64,000 nucleotides of DNA from Microcaldota archaeon (GCA_021816895.1 JAKAWW010000001.1:743067-807066); one strand, 5' to 3'; counted from the first letter of the stretch, positions 1-8,822 are shown. Numbers and translations: made by a program. Notes: generated from the sequence alone by a model not told the origin.

Positions 1-1
1 G

Positions 2-403
2 TTCTACAAGATACACGACTTCACGGCGCCGCTGAGCGGCGTGGATTTCAACAGGATCATAGAAGGCAAGGTAGTAGCAAATCCATCTTATCTTGACACT
101 GTGAAATTGTTCGGCTACACGCAGCTTGACAGCCTCAGGGTCATTCTTGAGATGTCGCCCGCAGAATATCCAAAGCTTTTCGGCTCCACAACAGAGCGCG
201 CATTCATATTCGAGCACGTCTCTACGGGCAGGTCGCCGATGGTTGTAATCAGGGTTGCCCCGATAAAGCCTAAGCTCGTTGTGCTCCACAATATTTCAAG
301 CGTCGACAAGCTTGCCGTGAAGATAGCACAGGTAGAGCACATACCGCTGCTTACCACCAAGCTGCCGCTTGAAGAGGTATACGGCAGGCTTGCCAAGATA
401 TAA
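2..403 (+). CDS. C-terminal part of an unidentified conserved protein (5' end outside window)
   Basis: The reading frame is open from the first complete codon at base 2 and ends with TAA at 401-403, so the start lies upstream of the window. An internal GTG at 41 could start a 120-residue protein, but the upstream residues (FYKIHDFTAPLSG) read smoothly into it, so a longer protein is more likely. The visible part is a soluble alpha/beta sequence with no transmembrane segment, no cysteine pairs and no nucleotide-binding loop. The central segment with ERAFIFEHVSTGRSPMVVIR looks like a beta-rich ligand or dimerisation domain. I do not recognise the family; an archaeal transcription regulator C-terminus is only a guess. 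It converges with the flavoprotein gene at 434. Confidence 0.6.
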   Translation, partial: FYKIHDFTAPLSGVDFNRIIEGKVVANPSYLDTVKLFGYTQLDSLRVILEMSPAEYPKLFGSTTERAFIFEHVSTGRSPMVVIRVAPIKPKLVVLHNISSVDKLAVKIAQVEHIPLLTTKLPLEEVYGRLAKI

Positions 404-433
404 AAAAAGCAGGCAGCAAATTCACAATTATGC

Positions 434-1165
434 TCAGCCCCATACGTCTGCCTTTAGCTTTGAAGTGTCGATGCCTAGGATCTCAGCCGCGTCTTTCATT
501 GCCTTGACAAATCCCAGAGGGCCGCACACGTATACAGTGCGTTCATTGAAATCTGGAGCGTATTTCCTTATGGTATCTGCGCTTATGTGCCCTTTCTCGC
601 CGCTCCAGCCATCGCCCTCTTGCGGCCTTGTGACGGTGACTACAGTTTTAAGGTTCAGCGCCTTTTCAAGCTCATCAAGCTCCTCTTTTCTTATTATCTC
701 TGTAGGGTATTTGACGCTGTATATGAGCACTATGTCATTGCCAGAGCCCAGGTCGCGTATCTGCCTGAGCATGGACATGAACGGAGCAAGCCCCGTGCCA
801 CCTGCAAGGAACAGCACCTTCTTCTCTTCGCTTGGCACGAACCTGAACTGGCCGTACGGGCCGGTAATATAGTATATGTCGCCTTCCTTCGCGGTGTCGA
901 GGTGCGACGTGAACCTTCCGTGTATCATGCTGATGAAGAATTCGAGGTATGGCTGAGTTGGCGATGAAGCTATAGAGAACGCCCTGCTTATTTTTTCCTT
1001 CGTGGAAGCATTTGCGTATTCGACCATTACGAACATTCCGGGATCAAACTTTATCTTTGCGTTGTCTTGCGGATTGAAGCGGAACAGCGTAACCTCTGGT
1101 GTTTCCTTGCCTATGAATGTTATCACATAGGGCTTCTCCTTTATCTGCAGTGGAATAATTTCCAT
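434..1165 (-). CDS. Ferredoxin-NAD(P)+ reductase-like flavoprotein
   Basis: A 243-residue FNR-superfamily protein expected to move electrons between NAD(P)H and a carrier through FAD. The N-terminal beta-barrel (about 1-110) has the flavin motif RAFS at 61-64 and the loop GPYGQF near 102. The C-terminal half has the nucleotide-binding loop GGTGLAP (122-128) and the terminal CGP motif (214-216). There is no cysteine-rich [2Fe-2S] tail as in dihydroorotate dehydrogenase electron-transfer subunits, and no fused ferredoxin, so its partner must be a separate protein. It is the last gene of the oxoacid dehydrogenase gene run, 23 nt after the hydrolase, which suggests a role in re-oxidising or using the NADH made by that complex. 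Substrate specificity cannot be read from the sequence. Confidence 0.8.
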   Translation of the reverse strand: MEIIPLQIKEKPYVITFIGKETPEVTLFRFNPQDNAKIKFDPGMFVMVEYANASTKEKISRAFSIASSPTQPYLEFFISMIHGRFTSHLDTAKEGDIYYITGPYGQFRFVPSEEKKVLFLAGGTGLAPFMSMLRQIRDLGSGNDIVLIYSVKYPTEIIRKEELDELEKALNLKTVVTVTRPQEGDGWSGEKGHISADTIRKYAPDFNERTVYVCGPLGFVKAMKDAAEILGIDTSKLKADVWG

Positions 1166-1188
1166 TTTATCACTTGTGCATTTTTAGC

Positions 1189-1923
1189 TTATAACACAAT
1201 GAAATTTGATACCGCATCACTTACATCGTTTGGATTGTCGTAATGCGGGTTGTGCCCAGCGCCTTTTATCATCTTTACCAAACTGCCATTTATATGCTTT
1301 GACATTATGCTTGCAAACTTAGGGTTTATCACATTGTCGTTTTCTCCCCACAATATGAGGGTTTTGGCCCTTATGGTGCTCAATACGCTTGCACTAAGCT
1401 GCTCTTCGCCAAAATCGCTGTCAACAATGCTCCTTAGCACATACTCCTTGTTATTGTTGAGCTGCATTGCGGCGCTCACCATGCTTTTCTTGTATGCCTC
1501 GGCGCTTTCCGTGCTTAGTATCTCGTCAAAATTCTCCTTGATGCCTGCTGGATCCTCCAGCATGAGCCCCTTCACGCTGTTTTCATGGGCATAATAAGCG
1601 CTCACCCAACCACCATACGAATGACCGAACAGGTATGGATCTGCTTTTACTTCCTTTTCTATGAACTCGTTTACTGCCTTGCTTTGTATTGATATAGTAT
1701 ACGCTATGCGCGGCGCAGATGACAGGCCGTGGCCGAGCATGTCTATGGCGTAAATATCAAGCTTGCTGTCAAGATATTCAAACAGGCGCTTCCATACAAT
1801 CAGGCTTGCCCCGAAGCCGTGCAGGAAAATGACAGGTGCCTTATCACCTGCATGGTGCATGAAGTGCAGGTATCCTAGGGTGGTGCTTGTGTAGCCTTCT
1901 TCAAAATCCTTCGAATAGTCCAT
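1189..1923 (-). CDS. Alpha/beta hydrolase
   Basis: A 244-residue alpha/beta-hydrolase-fold enzyme. The nucleophile elbow GHSYGG puts the catalytic serine at 102. HGFG (35-38) forms the oxyanion region. The acid is D196 in GENDNV and the histidine is H224 in GAGHNPH, so the triad is complete. The ATG at 1923 is chosen over an in-frame GTG at 1932, because GTGA at 1929-1932 sits five bases upstream as ribosome binding site and overlaps the stop of the dihydrolipoamide dehydrogenase gene. In some bacteria a hydrolase of this fold sits in acetoin dehydrogenase operons beside E1-E2-E3, so this placement is notable. The substrate is unknown; an esterase or C-C hydrolase is equally possible. Confidence 0.8.
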   Translation of the reverse strand: MDYSKDFEEGYTSTTLGYLHFMHHAGDKAPVIFLHGFGASLIVWKRLFEYLDSKLDIYAIDMLGHGLSSAPRIAYTISIQSKAVNEFIEKEVKADPYLFGHSYGGWVSAYYAHENSVKGLMLEDPAGIKENFDEILSTESAEAYKKSMVSAAMQLNNNKEYVLRSIVDSDFGEEQLSASVLSTIRAKTLILWGENDNVINPKFASIMSKHINGSLVKMIKGAGHNPHYDNPNDVSDAVSNFIVL

Positions 1924-1928
1924 GGCAT

Positions 1929-3293
1929 TCACTTACCGTAGAAGAAGTGTATAGGCCTGCCCAATGCTGCCTCGGCCGCTTCCTGCACCGCCTCGCTGTA
2001 TGTAGGATGCGGGTGTATGGTGTCGGCTATGTCTTCAACGCTGGCCCCCATTTCTATTGCAAGGGCTGCCTCGGATATCATTGAATCAGCTTCATCCGAT
2101 ACAATTTCTATGCCTTTGACAATGTTCTCTGAATCGTAAGCTATCTTCACGAAGCCTTCTGTAGTGTTGAGCGCTATGCTTCTGCCCAGCGCAGTAAGCG
2201 GGAACTTCTTTACGCTTATGCCTTCCTTCTCCGCAATGTCGCCTGCTATCGCGATAACAGGATCTGAGAATATCACGGCTGGCACGACCAGGTTGTCGTA
2301 TGCTGAATTGATGCCGCTTGCCACCTCTCCCGCTACAACACCCTGGCGTATGGCCTTGTGCGCCAGCATGGGCTCGCCTATCACGTCGCCCACCGCGAGT
2401 ATATCAGCATTGCTCGTGTGCAGTGCGTTGTCTACCTTTACGAAGCCCTTTTCATCAAGCGCCACATGCGCGTTTTCAAGGCCGAGATACTGCGTATATG
2501 GCTTGAGCCCTATTGCGACTACAACTATATCAGCATCAACAGAAGAGCCATCGCTTAGGGCGAGCTTGCCCGCATTGTAAGCCTTTGGGGTAGAGCCGGT
2601 GTATATTTTAACGCCGAGCGTGGACATTTTCTTCTTTATTACTGAAACAGCTTCCTTGTCAAAATGGGACAAGACGTCAGACCTTGCTATTATGCTCACG
2701 CTCGTTCCGAGCTTTGCGTAGAGCATGCCAATCTCAACAGAAACATATCCCGCCCCTATAATGGCCATTGATTTAGGTATGAAGTCAAGCATCAATGCCT
2801 TCTTGTAATCCACTATGCTGCCCCCGAACTCAAAGCCTGCAAGCGATGCTGGTTCGGAGCCAGTGGCGATTATGGCCTTCTTGAACGTAATTGACGTACC
2901 ATCGGTAAGTTGCAGGTTATGGTCATCGGTGAACGTTGCGGCTGCATGTATTGTTTCTATGCCATGGGAGTCGCAAAGGAATTTGACCCCGTTCTCGAGC
3001 TTGCTTGACACCGAAAGGCGCCAGTCGAGCATCTCTTTGGGGTCAATGCTTATTGCGCTTGTGTGGATCCCAAACTTTTCAGAGTGCTGCGCCTTGTAGT
3101 ATATGTCCGATATTTTTATTAATGTCTTGGAAGGTATGCATGCGTAATTGAGGCAGTGCCCGCCGAGCTTCTCCTTCTCTATTAGGACAACGCTCTTCCC
3201 GCACTCGGCTGCGCGTATCGCGGCGACATAGCCTCCGACGCCTGCGCCTATCACCGCGACATCTGTTTCCTCAGGTGTGAATCCCATTACCAT
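1929..3293 (-). CDS. lpdA: Dihydrolipoamide dehydrogenase (E3)
   Basis: A 454-residue E3 subunit that re-oxidises the dihydrolipoyl arm of E2 and reduces NAD+. The FAD Rossmann motif GAGVGG is at 16-21. The redox disulfide is GHCLNYACIPSK (Cys47 and Cys52). The NAD-binding motif IIGAGYVSVEIG is near 178 and the C-terminal HPHPTYSE holds the catalytic histidine-glutamate pair. ATG at 3293 is chosen because GGTG lies just upstream; longer in-frame starts would run into the E2 gene, which ends at 3310. It is the fourth gene of the E1a-E1b-E2-E3 operon. Length and motifs are typical of the family, with nothing missing. Confidence 0.93.
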   Translation of the reverse strand: MVMGFTPEETDVAVIGAGVGGYVAAIRAAECGKSVVLIEKEKLGGHCLNYACIPSKTLIKISDIYYKAQHSEKFGIHTSAISIDPKEMLDWRLSVSSKLENGVKFLCDSHGIETIHAAATFTDDHNLQLTDGTSITFKKAIIATGSEPASLAGFEFGGSIVDYKKALMLDFIPKSMAIIGAGYVSVEIGMLYAKLGTSVSIIARSDVLSHFDKEAVSVIKKKMSTLGVKIYTGSTPKAYNAGKLALSDGSSVDADIVVVAIGLKPYTQYLGLENAHVALDEKGFVKVDNALHTSNADILAVGDVIGEPMLAHKAIRQGVVAGEVASGINSAYDNLVVPAVIFSDPVIAIAGDIAEKEGISVKKFPLTALGRSIALNTTEGFVKIAYDSENIVKGIEIVSDEADSMISEAALAIEMGASVEDIADTIHPHPTYSEAVQEAAEAALGRPIHFFYGK

Positions 3294-3309
3294 GTGAGCA
3301 CCAAGCCAG

Positions 3310-4581
3310 CTATAGCATGTCCAGGAAATCAGGGTCTTCAAGGTACTTTATCAGGGAGTTGCCGAATTTCACCGCTTCGGCGCCATCAACAACCCTGTGA
3401 TCGAAACTTATCGAAAACGGAAGCACCTTGCCCACCACAATGCTGCCGTTCTTTACAACGGGCATGTCGCGCACCAGGTGAATGCCAAGTATTGCAACGT
3501 CAGGGTAGTTGATCATCGGAACCGAAAGAAAGCCGCCTCCGAGGCTGCCTATGTTGGTTATCGTAAACGTGCTGTCCTTCATTTCATCGAGCGTTATTGT
3601 CTGGTCCTTGATCTTCTGGGAAAGCTGCTGCACCTCTTTTGCTATGTCGATTATGCCCTTCTTGTCGGCATTTTTCACCACGACCACCTTTAGGCCGTCA
3701 GAAGCTTCAGCTGCAAGACCTATGTTGTAATAGCTCTTCCTTATTATCTCCAGCTTCTCGCTGTCATAGCTGGCGTTGAAGTTCGGATTTTCTTTAAGCG
3801 CCTCTATCGTGGCTTTTATTATGAATGGCAGATATGTAAGCTTTGCCCCGAGCTCGCTCGCTGCGCGGGCCTTTTCCCGCTCTACAATATTGTACAGGCT
3901 TGTGGCATCGATAAGATCCATGTGCACCGCCCTGGGTATTGTCCATGATGCCTCCATGTTCCTTGCTATCGCCTTTCTTGTTGGTGAGAGGGGTATGCGC
4001 TCAATCTCGCCACTGTGCTGTTCCTCCAATGATGCGGAATAGCCTTGCGCTTTCTTTTGCTGCGCCGGCGCGCCTGGCGTTGCGCTAGCGGCAGAAGGCG
4101 CAGCCGCAGCTGACCTTACATCTGATTCCAGCACCCTACCACTTGGGCCTGTGCCTTTCACTTTTGCAATGTCGACATTCAAATCCCTTGCAAGCTTCCT
4201 CACGGCTGGAGTCGCCAGAATATTCTGGGCTTGCTGCCCTTGCGCTTGCGCTTCTGGGGCTTGGCGCTGCTCTTGCAGCGGCGCTGCCGGGGCGCTTGGA
4301 GCAGCAGACTGCACGGGAGCACCTGCTTTTATGGCATTAAGCTCTTCCGCAGTGCCCACAGCAGCAACAAGGTCACCAAGATGCACATCTGTGCCTTCCT
4401 TCGCAAACACCTTTACAATGCCGTCTATTGGAGCAGGAATGTTCACAACAGCCTTGTCTGTCTCTATCTGGAACAGCGGCTGGTCCTCCTTCACGCTGTC
4501 GCCGTCCTTCACAAGCCACTTCACAACATGGCCTTCTGTTATACCTTCGCCAACATCCACGAATCTTATTTCCTTTACCAT
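3310..4581 (-). CDS. Dihydrolipoyl acyltransferase (E2) of a 2-oxoacid dehydrogenase complex
   Basis: The 423-residue core subunit of a 2-oxoacid dehydrogenase complex, which transfers the acyl group from E1 to CoA. Domains in order: lipoyl domain (about 1-80, with K43 in ETDKAVV as lipoylation site), an Ala/Pro/Gln-rich linker (about 85-120), a peripheral-subunit-binding domain (about 121-157, ATPAVRKLARDLNVD), a second linker, and the catalytic domain (about 190-423) ending in DHRVVDG (His395, Asp399). All catalytic elements are present. Only one lipoyl domain is seen, as in Thermoplasma and Gram-positive enzymes. Acyl specificity (pyruvate or branched-chain) cannot be read by eye. It is 13 nt from E1 beta. 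Confidence 0.93.
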   Translation of the reverse strand: MVKEIRFVDVGEGITEGHVVKWLVKDGDSVKEDQPLFQIETDKAVVNIPAPIDGIVKVFAKEGTDVHLGDLVAAVGTAEELNAIKAGAPVQSAAPSAPAAPLQEQRQAPEAQAQGQQAQNILATPAVRKLARDLNVDIAKVKGTGPSGRVLESDVRSAAAAPSAASATPGAPAQQKKAQGYSASLEEQHSGEIERIPLSPTRKAIARNMEASWTIPRAVHMDLIDATSLYNIVEREKARAASELGAKLTYLPFIIKATIEALKENPNFNASYDSEKLEIIRKSYYNIGLAAEASDGLKVVVVKNADKKGIIDIAKEVQQLSQKIKDQTITLDEMKDSTFTITNIGSLGGGFLSVPMINYPDVAILGIHLVRDMPVVKNGSIVVGKVLPFSISFDHRVVDGAEAVKFGNSLIKYLEDPDFLDML

Positions 4582-4594
4582 GCAAACACCTTTT

Positions 4595-5560
4595 CTATGA
4601 AGAAAGTAGCTTGTCTATCGCTGCTGACACCTTGTTCTCGTTTGGCACGTAATACTGCTCGTAGCCGGGGAACGGGTACGGGAAGCTTGGAGATGCAACG
4701 CGCATTACTGGGGCAGAAAGCTCGAACATCGCCTTCTCCGCTATCCTTGCCGCTATTTCTGCGCCTACCCCGAAGCTGAGCGGAGCTTCATGCACAACAA
4801 GCGCCCTGCCTGTCTTCTTCACACTGTTAAGTATTGTCTCTTCGTCCAAAGGGTTTATAGTGCGCAAATCGATTATGTCAGCTGATACGTTCTTCTTTTC
4901 CACTGCGGCCTGCACCACAGGCACCATTGTGCCGTATGTTATTATGCTCAGCTGGTCTCCCTCTTTGACAACGGAAGCCTTGCCTATCGGCACCTCGTAT
5001 GCATCTTCTGGAACGTCCTGCTTGAAAAGCCTGTAAAGCCTTGTAGGCTCCAGGAATACGACAGGATCGTCAATGTGCGCAGACCTGATAAGCAGGCCCT
5101 TTGCATCGTAAGGATTTGAAGGCTCAACCACCATTAAGCCGCCAACATGCGCATAGAATGCTTCAGGGCTCTCAGAATGATGCTCAAGAGCCTTTACCCC
5201 GCCGCTTACTGGCGTCCTTACAACCATCGGCACCTTGAACCTGCCGCGCGACCTGCTGCGGAATCTCGCTGCATGGTTTATTAGCTGCTCGAAAGAGAGG
5301 TACATGAAACCCGCAAATTGTATCTCTGGCAAAGGCCGCAAACCAGCGATTGCCATGCCTATTGAAGCGCCCAGTATGGCAGATTCGGAAAGAGGGGTAT
5401 CGACAACGCGGTCAGGGCCGAACCTGTCGTACAAGCCGTCGGTTACCCTGAAAACGCCGCCATCCTTGCCTACGTCTTCGCCAAGTATTATTGCATTCGC
5501 GTTCTCCTCCAGTATCAAACCCAATGCGCTGTTTAGCGCCGAAACCATATTCATTTGCAT
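4595..5560 (-). CDS. 2-oxoacid dehydrogenase E1 component, beta subunit
   Basis: The 321-residue E1 beta subunit, which together with E1 alpha decarboxylates a 2-oxoacid on thiamine diphosphate and reductively acylates the lipoyl arm. The N-terminal half carries the LGEDVGKDGGVF segment. The segment HHSESPEAFYAHVGGLMVVE holds the conserved histidines facing the active site, and the C-terminal transketolase-like domain starts near 190. The length is standard for this subunit. It begins 9 nt after the E1 alpha stop and is followed by E2, so the complex is made from one transcript. The family covers pyruvate and branched-chain enzymes. The order resembles the complexes of Thermoplasmatales and Bacillus. 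Confidence 0.92.
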   Translation of the reverse strand: MQMNMVSALNSALGLILEENANAIILGEDVGKDGGVFRVTDGLYDRFGPDRVVDTPLSESAILGASIGMAIAGLRPLPEIQFAGFMYLSFEQLINHAARFRSRSRGRFKVPMVVRTPVSGGVKALEHHSESPEAFYAHVGGLMVVEPSNPYDAKGLLIRSAHIDDPVVFLEPTRLYRLFKQDVPEDAYEVPIGKASVVKEGDQLSIITYGTMVPVVQAAVEKKNVSADIIDLRTINPLDEETILNSVKKTGRALVVHEAPLSFGVGAEIAARIAEKAMFELSAPVMRVASPSFPYPFPGYEQYYVPNENKVSAAIDKLLSS

Positions 5561-5569
5561 AGTATCGCC

Positions 5570-6640
5570 TTATTGGTAGAAGCCATTGGCTACAGCATCG
5601 TCAAGCTCTTCCTTGAGTATTGGCGGTATGTAGCTATACACATTGTCGAACATGCTCTTTGGATCAGGCGTGAACGCTTCGGCCTTTTCCACTGCGGCAT
5701 CAATCTTCGCCTTTTGATCAGCTGCCATCTCTTCCTCAAGCTTGCTGTTCCACAGGCCCTTTGCAACAAGGTATTTGTTAAGCCTGAGCAGCGGGTCCTT
5801 GGCCTTCCACTTTTCCACCTCTTCATCTGGCCTGTACTTGGTAGGGTCATCGGATGTTGTATGCATGCTTAGCCTGTATGTAACGCATTCTATGAGCGAC
5901 GGGCCTTCATTCGCTTTTTCTATAGCGTCTTTTGTGGCCTTGTAGACTGCAAGCACATCGTTTCCATCTACCTGCAATATGTTCTTGAACCCAGCGGCAA
6001 AGCCCTTCTGCGCAAGCGTTTCTGCTGCGCTCTGCCTGCTCCTCGGCACTGAAATGGCCCACTGGTTGTTCTCTATTATCGCAACAAGAGGCAACGCGAA
6101 CGTTCCGCTGAAGTTCAGCGCCTCGTAGAATTCGCCCTCAGATGTTCCCCCATCGCCCACATAAGCAATTACTGCCCTATCCTGCTTCTTGTATTTGAAC
6201 GCATATGCTATGCCGGCAGCATGCGGCATTTGGGTGCCCACAGGCACAGCAACAGTCAGCCCATTTACACTTTCAGGCACTGCGTTGCCTTCCTCTATGC
6301 CGCGCCAGTATATGAAGAACAGATCCAATGGCAGCCCCCTTGCAAGGTACACGCCGTGCTGCCTGAAATTCGGCACAAAGAAATCGTTGCTGCGCATCGC
6401 AAAGGCGCTTCCTATCTGCGTAGCCTCTTCGCCTATGAGGGGTGCATATGTTGCCGCACGCCCCTGCCTCTGCAAGCTGAGCACCTTTGCGTCAAGAGCC
6501 CTGGCAAATGACATGCTTTTGTACATCTCTATAAGCTTTGAATCGTCAATATCGCTTGGCATTAGCGACCGGTCTATATTCCCATTTTCGTCAAGAATCT
6601 GCATGTAGTTTATAGAGCCCTTAAACACTTCCATAATCAT
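5570..6640 (-). CDS. 2-oxoacid dehydrogenase E1 component, alpha subunit
   Basis: A 356-residue thiamine diphosphate-binding E1 alpha subunit. The cofactor motif is complete: GDGGTSEGEF followed about 25 residues later by ENNQWAIS. The phosphorylation-loop-like segment YRLSMHTTSDDPTKYR is also present. ATG at 6640 is preferred over an upstream in-frame ATG at 6667, because GTGGTC stands just before it and the extra residues do not resemble the family. It is the first gene of the E1a-E1b-E2-E3-hydrolase-flavoprotein run. AT-rich DNA at about 6661-6700 would hold the promoter. Together with E2 and E3 it gives the cell a full oxoacid dehydrogenase complex, unusual for a reduced archaeon. Confidence 0.92.
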   Translation of the reverse strand: MIMEVFKGSINYMQILDENGNIDRSLMPSDIDDSKLIEMYKSMSFARALDAKVLSLQRQGRAATYAPLIGEEATQIGSAFAMRSNDFFVPNFRQHGVYLARGLPLDLFFIYWRGIEEGNAVPESVNGLTVAVPVGTQMPHAAGIAYAFKYKKQDRAVIAYVGDGGTSEGEFYEALNFSGTFALPLVAIIENNQWAISVPRSRQSAAETLAQKGFAAGFKNILQVDGNDVLAVYKATKDAIEKANEGPSLIECVTYRLSMHTTSDDPTKYRPDEEVEKWKAKDPLLRLNKYLVAKGLWNSKLEEEMAADQKAKIDAAVEKAEAFTPDPKSMFDNVYSYIPPILKEELDDAVANGFYQ

Positions 6641-6767
6641 TTGACCACAACCCTTATATTGCACCATAATTTATTAATTATTTCTAAAACCACTTGGTAA
6701 AGTAGTTCAATAAGTATTAGCACACATATAAAAATGTGGATTGATGATATGCTTGTGAGGTGTGAGC

Positions 6768-7046
6768 ATGGGATACGTAGAGAGCAATATTGACGAGAAA
6801 ACAATGGACCTTTCAAGGGCGAGGCAGTCGCTCATAGAGGAGCTTCAGGCGCAGATGTGGTATGACGAGCGCATCAGCGCCACAAAGGACGAGAGCCTGA
6901 AGGGAGTTCTTGCGCACAATCGCGACGATGAGAAAGAGCACGCCACTTTGCTCTTGGAATGGCTGAGGAGGCACGACGCTCCGCTGGACAAGGAATTGAA
7001 AGAGATACTTTTCAGCAATAAGGACCTGAAGGAACTTTGGGATTGA
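6768..7046 (+). CDS. Encapsulated-ferritin-like protein (EncFtn family)
   Basis: A 92-residue two-helix protein resembling encapsulated ferritins, which form decamers with iron sites between subunits and oxidise Fe(II). The residues expected for that site occur with exact family spacing: Glu25, Glu55 and His58 (30 and 3 apart, as in Rhodospirillum EncFtn Glu32/Glu62/His65). The motif HNRDDEKEH...LLLEWLRRHD is diagnostic. ATG at 6768 has GAGGTG five bases upstream; an in-frame GTG at 6762 is part of that site. No encapsulin shell gene is in the window. The last residues (FSNKDLKELWD) could be a short targeting tail, but I cannot confirm this. Its stop codon abuts that of speD, read from the other strand. 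Confidence 0.75.
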   Translation: MGYVESNIDEKTMDLSRARQSLIEELQAQMWYDERISATKDESLKGVLAHNRDDEKEHATLLLEWLRRHDAPLDKELKEILFSNKDLKELWD

Positions 7047-7442
7047 TCAGTTTCCCCTGTCGGCCTTGAACACCTTGTAGCTTTTCGGCTTTAGCTTTGC
7101 TAGTATGTATTCTAATGAAGCATCAGGATCGCCATCAACGCCGCAGGTGTATATGTCTACAGTGGCATAGTCGCTTTCCGGCCACGTATGCAAAGCGATA
7201 TGGCTCTCCTCGAGTATCGCTATTATTGATACGCCGCCGTCAAAGCCGTGCATCGGGGAAAACTTCTTTGCGCTCATCTCTATTATGTGAAGCTTTCCAA
7301 TCTTTGCAGCCTCGCCTACGAGCTTCGCCAGCGCGTCCATGTTCGATAGATACCTGCTATCTATCTGGTCCAGGTTCGCATATACGTGCTTGCCTATGAC
7401 CTTGTACACCTGCTTTTCAATCGCAGTGGGCATCGAACTCAT
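7047..7442 (-). CDS. speD: S-adenosylmethionine decarboxylase proenzyme
   Basis: A 131-residue prokaryotic (class 1b) AdoMet decarboxylase, which makes the aminopropyl donor for spermidine. The chain cleaves itself at Glu79-Ser80 in LEESHIALHTWPE to form the pyruvoyl group. Ser80, His85 and Cys100 have the same spacing as the Thermotoga maritima catalytic residues (63, 68, 83). The start at 7442 has GGTG eight bases upstream. Some archaeal paralogues are arginine decarboxylases of the same fold, so substrate assignment rests on overall similarity. It is tail-to-tail with the EncFtn-like gene with no spacer, so both transcripts must read into each other. Confidence 0.9.
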   Translation of the reverse strand: MSSMPTAIEKQVYKVIGKHVYANLDQIDSRYLSNMDALAKLVGEAAKIGKLHIIEMSAKKFSPMHGFDGGVSIIAILEESHIALHTWPESDYATVDIYTCGVDGDPDASLEYILAKLKPKSYKVFKADRGN

Positions 7443-7571
7443 TTTTTCTACACCTTTTCTTTTTGCCTGAAAATTTTTGTTGTAAATATGTTATAATATT
7501 CTATAGAAATACTTTTAAGCATTTACATTTTGCAATTTGAATTTTCGAATTTTTTCTGAAAAAAATCAGCC

Positions 7572-8822
7572 TTACAAATAAGCTTTTGGCTTGTATGTTG
7601 TGGCTATCCCTATGCTTGATATTATGTTTGTAAATAGTATGATCATAAACACCATATCCACAAAATATGGGATATTTATGCCAAGTGTCAATGGCAGCGT
7701 TGCGACTATTGCAGGAGAGAGCCCTCGCGCGACATCAAAGCTTATTAGGCGCCTCTCAATGCTTTTCTTCTCCCTGCTCTGCGACATGAAATTGCCAAGC
7801 AGCGGCGTAAATATCATCCTGAAAGGTATTATTAGCAAGGAAAGCACTACAGCCATGCCAAACGTGAATCCATTTACTTGCTGCACGCTGAAAAGCAGGC
7901 CTATATACACAAAGAAGAAGGTGCTTACAAAAAACACCATCTCCTTCTGATAGTCTATGACTTGGTTTACATCGCTGCCTATTGCAAAGTACTTTGCTAT
8001 TACATCCTTGCTTGTAATCGCTTTCTTTTCGTGCACGCCTAGATTGTAGAACAGCAGGCCGAAAACAAATACAGTTATCGCGCCGTTAAGCCCGAGCTGC
8101 GATGCTATGCCGTATGTGGCTATTATCATTGTGATTGTCAGTATCCACCTGTAGCCCTTGCTGTAATCTTCGAACCTGCGCAACACGTACAGCCAGAAAA
8201 GGGCTGATATGCCGCCAAGTACAATCGATCCTACGATTACAGTAAACACGAAAGAGCCTATGTAAGATGCGGTTACAATCTTCGCGTTTACCAGGAAGCC
8301 GAGCAGCAGTATGGGCACTATAAGCTGTGCAATGTCGGTAATGACGCTTTCATACATAAGCGATACCTTGAGCTTGTTTGGAACCCTGATTACACCTATC
8401 AATACAGGCACTATTATTGTGCTCGGACCCGATACTGCAAAGCCGAATATGAAAGCCTCGATAAGGCTCCACTTGAATGCGTAAAATGAGATTATTGCAA
8501 GGGCGATGCCTATTACAGCCTGGGTTATGAAGGTAAATGCGGAGCTCCTTCCCACGACCTTTTTGAGCTGCTTGAATTTTATGCTCATGCCTATGTCAAA
8601 CAGCACGAAGGCTATTGCTGTCGCGGTCACATACGGGGTCAATTCAGCCACAATGCTCTGCGGCCCGACGTTTATGAGCCTGAGCACAGGACCTATTAGC
8701 AGGCCAATGAGCATAAGCGGCAGAACGTCTGTAAACTTAAGCTTGACAAACAGGGCATTGACTATAAAGCCGAGAAAGGCTATTGCGGCTACAGCAATGA
8801 ACAGTATGCCTACGCTTATCAT
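7572..8822 (-). CDS. Cation:proton antiporter family membrane protein
   Basis: A 416-residue integral membrane protein with about 11-13 hydrophobic segments, resembling the CPA (Kef/NhaP-type) Na+/K+:H+ antiporters. Family-like features are the early LMLIGLLIGP segment, the VLFDIGMSIKF segment (a conserved acidic residue in mid-membrane) and the ESVITDIAQL segment in the middle of the protein. There is no C-terminal TrkA-N or RCK domain. ATG at 8822 is chosen; an in-frame GTG at 8846 is possible, but a TATA-like TATTAAATATG around 8850 puts the transcription start close to 8822. Such a transporter fits pH homeostasis, which would matter in an acidic habitat, but ion specificity is not visible. 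Confidence 0.75.
   Translation of the reverse strand: MISVGILFIAVAAIAFLGFIVNALFVKLKFTDVLPLMLIGLLIGPVLRLINVGPQSIVAELTPYVTATAIAFVLFDIGMSIKFKQLKKVVGRSSAFTFITQAVIGIALAIISFYAFKWSLIEAFIFGFAVSGPSTIIVPVLIGVIRVPNKLKVSLMYESVITDIAQLIVPILLLGFLVNAKIVTASYIGSFVFTVIVGSIVLGGISALFWLYVLRRFEDYSKGYRWILTITMIIATYGIASQLGLNGAITVFVFGLLFYNLGVHEKKAITSKDVIAKYFAIGSDVNQVIDYQKEMVFFVSTFFFVYIGLLFSVQQVNGFTFGMAVVLSLLIIPFRMIFTPLLGNFMSQSREKKSIERRLISFDVARGLSPAIVATLPLTLGINIPYFVDMVFMIILFTNIISSIGIATTYKPKAYL

Noticed and set aside
369-1165. Plus-strand open frames opposite the flavoprotein gene
   Set aside because: They mirror the codon pattern of the minus-strand gene and have no family features. Similar antisense frames throughout the window were left out for the same reason.
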